NCBI GenBank assembly: GCA_900465675.1 | Contig: UBJR01000005.1 | Span: 558,001-622,000, forward strand | Reading direction: 5' to 3' | Source of the DNA: Hyphomicrobiales bacterium | GTDB taxonomy: Bacteria > Pseudomonadota > Alphaproteobacteria > Rhizobiales > Rhizobiaceae | Length of the DNA: 64,000 bases | Part shown: positions 57,278-64,000 of the stretch, piece by piece | How the letters are laid out: each line of letters opens with the position of its first letter | Position numbering within the stretch: the first letter of the stretch is position 1 | The notes under the pieces: model-generated | What the model was told of the DNA's origin: nothing | Databases searched by the model: none | What the model saw: only the letters and a program-made list of their open reading frames with translations | Position numbers and translations under genes: made by a program

Positions 57278-58429
57278 TTAATAGGCGTGGCCGCTTTTGT
57301 CGGTGATGGCTTTTTCATCCACCTTGCCCCACAGCACCTTGTAGACCCAGGCGGTGTAGAGAAAGATGATCGGCAGGAATATTGCCGTGACGACGAGCAT
57401 GATGAACAGCGTCAGATGGCTCGACGACGCATCCCAGACTGTCAGGCTCGAGCGCGGGTCAATTGAGGATGGCAGGATGAACGGGAACATCGAAACGCCG
57501 ACCGTCGAGATGATGCCGAAGATCGACAGCTTGCTGAAGAGCAGCGTGGTGACCTCCAGCCGAACCCGCATGCTGAGCAGGGCAAGGGCCGCTCCGGCAA
57601 AGCCGCAGGCCGGTGCGATCAGCAGCCACGGATAGGTGCCGTAATTGGCAAACCAGGTGCCGGCATGTTCCGCCGTTTTGAAGAGCGGATTGGAGGGGCC
57701 GACCGGGCTGATGTCGCTGGTGATGCGGTAGCCATCGACGCCGACTGCGAGGAAAATGCCGCCGAGCGCAAAGAGCAGGATGGCGGCGAATGCCGCAAGG
57801 CTGCCATAGGTCCGGGCGCGCTCGGCAACCGGTCCGCTGGTCTTGAGGATCAGCCAGGCTGCACCATGCATGGCGAGCATCGCCACCGACAGCAATCCGC
57901 AGAGCAGCGCGTAGGGGTTCAGCTGCCCAAAGAACGAACCTTCGTAGAATATCCGCATGTCGTCGGCGAAGCGGAAGGGTACGCCCTGCAGCACGTTGCC
58001 GACGGCGACGCCGAAGATCAGCGCCGGAACGAAGCCGCCGACGAACAGCGCCCAGTCCCAGTTGCTACGCCACCGTGCACTGTCGCGCTTCGAGCGGTAC
58101 TTGAACCCGACCGGACGCAGGATGAGCGCGAAGAGGATCGCGAACATCGCCAGGTAGAAGCCCGAGAAGGAGACGGCGTATAGTGGCGGCCAGGCGGCGA
58201 AGATGGCGCCGCCGCCGAGGATCAGCCAGACCTGGTTGCCTTCCCAGGTGGCGCCGATGCTGTTGATGGCGACCCGCCGTTCGGTATCGGTCTTCGCCAC
58301 GAAGGGCAGGAGCGTTCCGACGCCGAGGTCGAAGCCGCCAGTCGTGGCAAAGGCGATCAGGAGGATGCCGAGCAGCAGCCACCAGATGACGCGCAGCGTG
58401 TCGTAGTCGATAAGTTCGTGAAGGATCAT
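57278..58429 (-). CDS. cydB: Cytochrome bd ubiquinol oxidase subunit II
   Basis: A 383-residue membrane protein with about nine helices ('VIWWLLLGILLIAFATTGGFDLGVGTLLPFVAKTDTERRVAINSIGATWEGNQVWLILGGGAIFAAWP'), the conserved CydB N-terminal region. It forms the heterodimer with CydA. ATG 58429 follows GGAG and is preferred over the in-frame GTG at 58438, which overlaps the cydA stop. Confidence 0.94.
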   Translation of the reverse strand: MILHELIDYDTLRVIWWLLLGILLIAFATTGGFDLGVGTLLPFVAKTDTERRVAINSIGATWEGNQVWLILGGGAIFAAWPPLYAVSFSGFYLAMFAILFALILRPVGFKYRSKRDSARWRSNWDWALFVGGFVPALIFGVAVGNVLQGVPFRFADDMRIFYEGSFFGQLNPYALLCGLLSVAMLAMHGAAWLILKTSGPVAERARTYGSLAAFAAILLFALGGIFLAVGVDGYRITSDISPVGPSNPLFKTAEHAGTWFANYGTYPWLLIAPACGFAGAALALLSMRVRLEVTTLLFSKLSIFGIISTVGVSMFPFILPSSIDPRSSLTVWDASSSHLTLFIMLVVTAIFLPIIFLYTAWVYKVLWGKVDEKAITDKSGHAY

Positions 58430-58434
58430 GACAA

Positions 58435-60015
58435 TCACTCCGCAGCAGGAACGAGGGTTTCGGAGATCAGCTCGGCTTCCGGCTCGTCATCGGGCTCGGG
58501 GCCTTTCTTGATCGCCTTGAGCATCAGGCCCATCTCGATGATGATCAGCGTCGTGTAGAGCGCTGCAAAGCCGATGATCGTCAGAAGCACGGTGCTGGCG
58601 CCCAGGCTGGAGACGGCAGCCGCTGTCGGGAGCACGCCTTCGATCACCCAGGGCTGGCGGCCGAACTCGGCAACGATCCAGCCGACCTCGATCGCCACCC
58701 ATGGCAGCGGGATCGCGAAGACCGCGACCTTGAGCAGCAGCGGATACTTGTCGAGGTGACGCCGGGCCGAAAGCCAGAAGAAGGTTGCCGTCAGCACGAT
58801 GAAGAACATCCCGAGACCGACCATGATCCGGAACGACCAGAAGAGCGTCGGCACATGCGGGATCGTATCGCGGGCGGCCTGGGCGATCTGCGCATCTGTC
58901 GCCTGACGCGGATCGTCGACATAGCGCTTCAGAAGCAGTGCATAGCCGAGATCGTGACCGAGGTCTTCGAAGGAGGTGCGGACCTCCTGCGTCGGCTGGT
59001 CCGGTGCCCGGACGGCGCGGATCTGCATCAGGGCGTCATAGGCCTTGATGCCGTCGCGGATGCGGGTTTCGGCTTCTTTCTCCAACTTGTCGATACCGGG
59101 GATTTCGGTGGTCAGCGAGCGGGTGCCGATCAGGCCCATCGCCCAAGGAATATGAACGGCGAAATGCGTCTCGCGGGCTTCCTGATCCGGAAAGCCGAAG
59201 GCGGTGAAGGGGGCCGGAGCAGGCTCCGTTTTCCACATCGCCTCGATGGCGGCGAGCTTCATCTTCTGGTTTTCCGTCGCCAGATAGCCGCTCTCGTCAC
59301 CGAGCACGACGACAGACAGCGATGAGGCGAGGCCGAACGAGGCGGCGACAGTCATCGACCGCTTGGCGATTTCGACATGGCGTCCCTTCAACAGGTACCA
59401 GGCCGAGACGCCGAGCACGAAGATCGACGCACAGACGTAACCGGCCGAGACCGTGTGCACGAACTTTGCCTGGGCGACGGGATTGAACACCACGTCGAAG
59501 AAGCTGGTGACCTCCATGCGCATCGTCTGCGGATTGAGCGCCGAACCGACCGGGTTCTGCATCCAGCCGTTGGCGATCAGGATCCAGAGTGCCGAGAAGT
59601 TCGAGCCGAGCGCCACGGCCCACGTGGCGACGAGATGCCCGACTTTGGAAAGCTTGTCCCAGCCGAAGAAGAACAGCCCGACGAAGGTTGCTTCCAGGAA
59701 GAAGGCCATCAGGCCCTCAATGGCGAGCGGTGCGCCGAAGATGTCGCCGACATAATAGCTGTAATAGCTCCAGTTCATGCCGAACTGGAATTCCATGACG
59801 ATGCCGGTTGCGACACCGATGGCGAAATTGATGCCGAAAAGCGTGCCCCAGAATTTCGTCATCTGCCGCCAGATCTGGCGGCCGGTCATGACATAGGTGG
59901 TTTCCATGATGGCAAGCAGCACGGAAAGCCCAAGCGTCAGGGGTACGAATAGAAAATGATAGAGCGCGGTCAGCGCAAATTGAAAGCGCGATAGCGCCAC
60001 TATGTCGAGTTCCAT
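58435..60015 (-). CDS. cydA: Cytochrome bd ubiquinol oxidase subunit I
   Basis: A 526-residue haem-bearing subunit that oxidises ubiquinol and reduces oxygen at low oxygen tension. It has the N-terminal 'LSRFQFALTALYHFLFVPLTLGLS' with the haem b595-ligand His20, the 'GRQPW' motif (in EFGRQPWVIEGVLPT) and a long Q-loop ('HFAVHIPWAMGLIGTRSLTTEIPGIDKLEKEAETRIRDGIKAYDAL'), so it is E. coli-type and not the short-loop cyanide-insensitive form. It follows cydC after 72 bases holding a perfect palindrome. Confidence 0.95.
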   Translation of the reverse strand: MELDIVALSRFQFALTALYHFLFVPLTLGLSVLLAIMETTYVMTGRQIWRQMTKFWGTLFGINFAIGVATGIVMEFQFGMNWSYYSYYVGDIFGAPLAIEGLMAFFLEATFVGLFFFGWDKLSKVGHLVATWAVALGSNFSALWILIANGWMQNPVGSALNPQTMRMEVTSFFDVVFNPVAQAKFVHTVSAGYVCASIFVLGVSAWYLLKGRHVEIAKRSMTVAASFGLASSLSVVVLGDESGYLATENQKMKLAAIEAMWKTEPAPAPFTAFGFPDQEARETHFAVHIPWAMGLIGTRSLTTEIPGIDKLEKEAETRIRDGIKAYDALMQIRAVRAPDQPTQEVRTSFEDLGHDLGYALLLKRYVDDPRQATDAQIAQAARDTIPHVPTLFWSFRIMVGLGMFFIVLTATFFWLSARRHLDKYPLLLKVAVFAIPLPWVAIEVGWIVAEFGRQPWVIEGVLPTAAAVSSLGASTVLLTIIGFAALYTTLIIIEMGLMLKAIKKGPEPDDEPEAELISETLVPAAE

Positions 60016-60055
60016 TATCTTTCTCCCACGGTCCCACGCGGTATCAAGAGTTCCA

Positions 60056-60075
60056 CGGGCGCCGGCCGGCGCCCG
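60056..60075 (-). repeat. 20-base perfect palindrome between cydC and cydA
   Basis: CGGGCGCCGG followed directly by CCGGCGCCCG. In RNA it would make a tight GC hairpin, without a U run. It may adjust the level of cydDC relative to cydABX message. Confidence 0.6.
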
Positions 60076-60087
60076 CAGTCATGCCGC

Positions 60088-61779
60088 TCAATCCGGCCGC
60101 AGCCGGTTCAGAGCCTTTTCGAACGCCGCCTCTCCACGGCGCGAAATTTCGACGATGCACCCATCCGCAATCACCGCGATGATATCGGCGATTGCCGCCT
60201 CCCGGCGGATGTGGCAGGCGATGACCACGGCGTGGCCGGATGCCTTTTCGGCAAGGCGGCTCATCACGTCGCGGGCGGTTTCGCCATCCAGGCCCTCTGT
60301 CGGCTCGTCGAGCAGCCAGAGGGATGCGTTGCGGAGAAACAGCCGGGCAAGCGCCAGGCGGCGCGATTGCCCGCCGGACAGGCCGAGCCCGCCCTCTCCA
60401 AGTTTCGTGTCGAGCCCTTGCGGCAGGGCATCGATGATGGTGAGCAATCCGGCAGCCTCGAGAGCATCGCGAAGCTGTGCCTCGCTGGCCGAGGGATCGG
60501 CGATCAGGAGATTGCCGCGGATGCTGTCGGCGAAGAGCTCGGTGCGCTGCGTCAGCAGCGTCGAATCGGTGATCACCGCACTTCCGCCTTGCGGCTGCAA
60601 CTCGCCTGCGAGAAGCGCCAGGAATGACGACTTTCCGGCGCCGCTGGAGCCGATGAGCGCCAGCGTCTCGCCAAATTTCAACGTAATCGTTAGCTTACGA
60701 AGGGCTAGCTTCCCGGCCCCGTCGTGAGCGATTGCAACATCTGTCAGCGCAAAGGCAATGCCCGTTTCCGGTGCGCCATGTCCGGTCGTCCGATCCGCCG
60801 TGGTCAGACGGTCGCCGACGCGGCGTGCAGCAATGAGGGTGCGCCCAAGCTCGATGGCGCCGCGGCGTAGGGCGGCAAAGGGCTCGATGGCGGCGAAGGC
60901 GACCAGCAGGCCGAGGGCGGCAACAGGCGCGCCGATGCTCCCTGTCCCCGCAAGGGCGGCGACCGCCAGCAGCGATCCGGCGAGCAGCAGCGAGGAGGTC
61001 AGGCCGAAGCCGAAGCTGACGGCGGTTTCGATCCGGTTCAGACGGTCGTCCGCCACCGAGATATAGGCATCGGCAGTGACAACGGCCGCAGATTGAGCGT
61101 CCAGACGCCCGGCCATCAGCAGGTCCATTTGACCGGCGACGAGATCGATGACGCGGCCGCGGACCGCCTCGACACCATGCATGCGGCGGCGTGCGGATTT
61201 CGCGGCGGCGCGGCCGGCGAGGTAGGGAATGCCGAGCCCGGCAAGCAGGAGGATCAACCCGGTCGCGGCGCCAAACAGCGGATGGATCATGCCGAGCGCC
61301 AAGCTTGCCGCGATCGCGGTGCAGATCGCAACGGCAGCGGGTACGAGGACGCGCAGATAGAGGCCGTCGAGTGCGTCGATATCGGCCGTCAGGCGGAACA
61401 GAAGCTTTGACGGCCGGGCTGCGAGATTGCGCGCCGCGCCGTCCTTCGCCCAGCCGCGAAACATGCGCTCCCGGAGCGCCGCCAGTACCGATAGCGTCGC
61501 ATCATGGGTCGTCATCCGCTCGCCATAGCGCGAGAAGGTACGCCCGATCGCCAGCAGGCGGATACCAGCCGATGGCGCGAAAACGTCGAAGGTGACGGCC
61601 GTGGCAACGGATAGTCCGGCAATCGAGGCGGCGGTGATGAACCAGCCGGAGAGGCCGAGAAGGGCGATACCGGCCAGCACCGTCAGCGCCGACATCAGCG
61701 CGCCGATCAGCAGGCCGCGGCGCCGTTCGGCGATAAACAGGTAGACGACGGGTTTAAGATCACCGAGGCGCGTGTTCAT
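60088..61779 (-). CDS. cydC: Thiol reductant ABC exporter subunit CydC
   Basis: A 563-residue half-transporter with an N-terminal six-helix membrane domain and a C-terminal ATPase: Walker A GSSGAGKSS, signature LSGGQSRRLALARLF, Walker B LLDEPTEGLD. CydDC exports cysteine and glutathione to the periplasm and is required for assembly of cytochrome bd. It overlaps cydD by four bases and precedes cydA. Confidence 0.92.
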   Translation of the reverse strand: MNTRLGDLKPVVYLFIAERRRGLLIGALMSALTVLAGIALLGLSGWFITAASIAGLSVATAVTFDVFAPSAGIRLLAIGRTFSRYGERMTTHDATLSVLAALRERMFRGWAKDGAARNLAARPSKLLFRLTADIDALDGLYLRVLVPAAVAICTAIAASLALGMIHPLFGAATGLILLLAGLGIPYLAGRAAAKSARRRMHGVEAVRGRVIDLVAGQMDLLMAGRLDAQSAAVVTADAYISVADDRLNRIETAVSFGFGLTSSLLLAGSLLAVAALAGTGSIGAPVAALGLLVAFAAIEPFAALRRGAIELGRTLIAARRVGDRLTTADRTTGHGAPETGIAFALTDVAIAHDGAGKLALRKLTITLKFGETLALIGSSGAGKSSFLALLAGELQPQGGSAVITDSTLLTQRTELFADSIRGNLLIADPSASEAQLRDALEAAGLLTIIDALPQGLDTKLGEGGLGLSGGQSRRLALARLFLRNASLWLLDEPTEGLDGETARDVMSRLAEKASGHAVVIACHIRREAAIADIIAVIADGCIVEISRRGEAAFEKALNRLRPD

Positions 61780-63479
61780 TCCGCTGCCTCCCGAAGCGTT
61801 TCCGCGCCGATCGCGATCACCCGCTGCATGCGAGCGGCAAGCCGCGGATCGTGGGTGGCGACGACAAGCGTCTTGCCCTTGGCGAGGTGGATGAGGCTTT
61901 CGGTGATATCCGCCGCTGTCGCAGCATCGAGATGTGCGGTCGGTTCGTCGGCAAGAATGATCCGGATGTCGGGATTGCAGGCGGCGCGGGCGATGGCAAG
62001 CCGCAGTGCCTCGCCACCGGACAGGCCGAGCCCGCCTTCGCCGAGCGGGCGCTTGCCGTAAGCCGCCGCGACTTGGTCGAGCTTGGCGGCACGGAGTGCC
62101 TCATCCGCCTTGGTGCCGGCGCGGCCGAGCGTAACGTTGCCCGCGAGCGAACCAGCAAAGATATGCGGCTTCTGGCCGATCCAGGCGATATGGCGGCGCC
62201 AGTCGCCCGCTTCGCCGAGCGGCAGGCCGCCGATGCGGATTGCACCGTCCGAAACCGGAGCAAGGCCGGCAATCATCGCAAGCAAGGTCGATTTCCCGCT
62301 GCCGCTGGCGCCGAGCAGGGCGACATGCTCGCCCTGCATGATGCGACAGCTGAACGCTTCGATGGCCTGTGGCTTGCCGGCAGCGTAGCGGAAGCCGGTA
62401 TCGGCAAGTTCGATATCGAAACGCGTGGTTTGTTTGCCGGCGGCTTCCGGAACGATATCGAGCCCCCCGGTTGCAATTGCCTCCAGTGCTGAGAGCGCGG
62501 CTTCGCCGCTGGCGCGGTCGTGCCACACCGACGAGAGATCGCGCAGGGGCTCGAAAAAGGCTGGAGCGAGCAGCAGCAGGAACAGGCCGGTGGTTAGATC
62601 GAGGCCGCCGGTCCAGGCGCCGAAGGTTATTTCGCCGAGCAGGCTGAAGCCGACGTAGACAGCGAGCAGCGCAACGCCGAGCGCGGCAAACAACTCCAGC
62701 ACCGCCGAGGAGAGAAAGGCGATCCGCAATACCGCCATCGTCCGGGTCTTCAGATCATCGGCATCGGCGCGCAGGCGGCTTGCCGTCCGATCGACGGCGC
62801 CGAGCGCACGGATCGTCGTCAGGCCGCGCAGCCGGTCGAGAAGGAAGCCGTTCAGCCCGCCGGTCGCGGCAAGCTGCTTTTCGCTGGCAGCCTGGGCGCG
62901 CCAGCCGATCAGGGCCATGAAGAGCGGGATCAGCGGCATGGCGATCAGCAGGATGAGTGCTGCAATCCATGAAATCGGGAATATGCAGGCGAGTATCGCC
63001 AACGGCACGGCCGTCGCCTTGAAGCGCGCCGGTTGGAACCGGGCAATATAGGGCACGATCAGTTCGGCCTGTTCGCCGATGACGCTGGCCGCTTCGCCGG
63101 ATGCCGGCCGCGCGGGATCTACAGGCGAGCGGCGCGCAAGCGCTTCTACCGCGGCGGCGCGGCGCTTGCTGAGTTCGGCGCGGGCGGCCTTGAATGCCAG
63201 GCGGCCACCAGCCGCGTCAAGACAGCTCTTGGCGATGCCGAGAATGACGATGAAGAGTGCCGGCCACAGCACGGCGTCGAGCCCGCCGCCACTGGCGATC
63301 CGGCCGACAGAAAAAGCGATGAGGGCAGCCTGGGGAATGAAGACGAGGGCGCCTGCTGCCTGCAACAGCGCGGCGGCCTTGGAACCGGGTCTGTTTTTGC
63401 CGACACGCTGTCTGCGACGGCCGCGCTTTTGCGCGCCCGGTTCTGGCTCGTCATTCGCGTCTAAGAAAGCACTCCCCAT
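61776..63479 (-). CDS. cydD: Thiol reductant ABC exporter subunit CydD
   Basis: A 567-residue partner of CydC: a basic, polar N-terminal extension (about 1-33), six membrane helices, and an ATPase domain with GASGSGKST, LSGGEALRLAIARA and ILADEPTAHLD. 'YIARFQPARFKATAVPLAILACIFPISWIAALIL' is typical of CydD. It starts four bases after the regulator gene, so regulator and oxidase genes are co-transcribed. Confidence 0.92.
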   Translation of the reverse strand: MGSAFLDANDEPEPGAQKRGRRRQRVGKNRPGSKAAALLQAAGALVFIPQAALIAFSVGRIASGGGLDAVLWPALFIVILGIAKSCLDAAGGRLAFKAARAELSKRRAAAVEALARRSPVDPARPASGEAASVIGEQAELIVPYIARFQPARFKATAVPLAILACIFPISWIAALILLIAMPLIPLFMALIGWRAQAASEKQLAATGGLNGFLLDRLRGLTTIRALGAVDRTASRLRADADDLKTRTMAVLRIAFLSSAVLELFAALGVALLAVYVGFSLLGEITFGAWTGGLDLTTGLFLLLLAPAFFEPLRDLSSVWHDRASGEAALSALEAIATGGLDIVPEAAGKQTTRFDIELADTGFRYAAGKPQAIEAFSCRIMQGEHVALLGASGSGKSTLLAMIAGLAPVSDGAIRIGGLPLGEAGDWRRHIAWIGQKPHIFAGSLAGNVTLGRAGTKADEALRAAKLDQVAAAYGKRPLGEGGLGLSGGEALRLAIARAACNPDIRIILADEPTAHLDAATAADITESLIHLAKGKTLVVATHDPRLAARMQRVIAIGAETLREAAE

Positions 63480-63483
63480 GGCG

Positions 63484-64000
63484 CTAACTCTTGTTCGCAG
63501 GACGGCGGCCGCGGCCGAGCGAAATCACCCGGTCCTTGGCTTCCAGAAGCTTCGTAACTTTTGCCCCCAGAGATAGTAATGTTGCGAGGCGCTCGGTTTC
63601 AAGTTGTTTTACGTCTTCGTACCAATGCGTCAGCTGCTCGATCAGCCCATGCATTTCACCCATGCGCTGCTGGGCATATCGCTCGTGGTCACTGGCCGGC
63701 CGCTGCATGAGAATTTCGCGCAGTACGGAGAGGGTCGGATCGACCTCGCGCTTCTTGCGCTCTTCGGCAAGCGTACGCAGGATCAGCCAGACGTCGTCAG
63801 GCGTCGAGAAGAAATCCCGGCGGTCATCCGGCTTGTGCTTCATCAGCACGAGGTTCCACGCCTGTAGCTCGCGCAGGCTCATCGACACGTTCGAGCGTGA
63901 GATGCCGAGCGCATCGACGATGTCTTCGGCGCAGAGCGGCTCGGGCGAGACGTAAAGCAGCGCGTAGATCTGGCCGACGGTGCGGTTGATCCCCCAGCGC
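63484..64000 (-). CDS. GbsR/MarR-type transcriptional regulator (5' end outside window)
   Basis: The visible 171 residues begin in a winged helix: 'WGINRTVGQIYALLYVSPEPLCAEDIVDALGISRSNVSMSLRELQAWNLV', followed by the wing 'HKPDDRRDFFSTPDDVWLILRTL' and an alpha-helical tail. This matches GbsR/MarR-like regulators. The frame is open to the window edge, so the start is missing. It is the first known gene of the cydDCABX operon and probably controls it. The signal it senses is unknown, and there is no Cys cluster suggesting an iron-sulfur sensor in the visible part. Confidence 0.82.
   Translation of the reverse strand, partial: RWGINRTVGQIYALLYVSPEPLCAEDIVDALGISRSNVSMSLRELQAWNLVLMKHKPDDRRDFFSTPDDVWLILRTLAEERKKREVDPTLSVLREILMQRPASDHERYAQQRMGEMHGLIEQLTHWYEDVKQLETERLATLLSLGAKVTKLLEAKDRVISLGRGRRPANKS

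Overview
The window is 64 kb of GC-rich bacterial chromosome or chromid. It is densely packed with long co-directional operons and has no tRNA, rRNA, insertion sequence, CRISPR array or phage gene that I could recognise. Gene content points to an alphaproteobacterium of the Rhizobium/Agrobacterium group: many ABC importers, LacI/GntR/MarR regulators beside their operons, a fused FhuB permease, a TGA-N9-TCA iron-responsive box of the RirA type, a cydDCABX operon led by a GbsR/MarR-like regulator, and KduI/KduD and L-fuconate dehydratase genes. This is inferred from family resemblance only; no database search was run.

Layout. 1-1390: end of an enoyl-CoA hydratase gene, then a Xre/RES toxin-antitoxin pair. 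1564-6482: a LacI regulator converging on a minus-strand amino-acid-type ABC operon that contains an aspartylglucosaminidase-like Ntn hydrolase; a perfect LacI-type operator overlaps the operon promoter. 6568-8064: a DegP-type periplasmic protease. 8341-16963: a minus-strand GntR-led operon encoding a peptide-type ABC importer, a gamma-glutamyltransferase-family enzyme without signal peptide and a DUF1028 protein. 17035-23518: a ferric-type ABC importer with an inositol-monophosphatase-family enzyme, facing a LacI regulator across three TTGCA-N6-TGCAA-type boxes. 23758-25671: a DUF5054/GH38-like protein. 25868-31196: a GntR-kduI-kduD-ABC operon for hexuronate breakdown products. 31240-39221: an amide operon (AmiC-AmiR-like sensor/antiterminator, peptide-type importer, formamidase) with an intrinsic terminator in its leader. 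39276-43890: MarR regulator, 5-oxoprolinase-type fusion and a degenerate MazG-like protein. 44202-46228: L-fuconate catabolism pair. 46248-47783: Tim44-like and YbaK-like proteins. 47935-55919: AraC regulator and a complete siderophore uptake/reduction operon. 55974-57034: TerC-family protein and an unknown protein. 57155-64000: cytochrome bd oxidase (cydDCABX) operon with its regulator cut by the window edge.

The recurring theme is 'import then hydrolyse'. Five separate ABC importers are each packaged with their own cytoplasmic catabolic enzyme and regulator: aspartylglucosaminidase with LacI; GGT plus DUF1028 with GntR; phosphatase with LacI; KduI/KduD with GntR; formamidase with AmiC/AmiR. 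The most interesting items are the attenuator-like leader in front of amiC, the kdu-linked solute-binding protein in which the usual amino-group-binding Asp is a Gln, the cytoplasmic GGT/DUF1028 peptide cassette, and the LacI-controlled 'ferric-type' importer that may really carry a phosphorylated carbohydrate.
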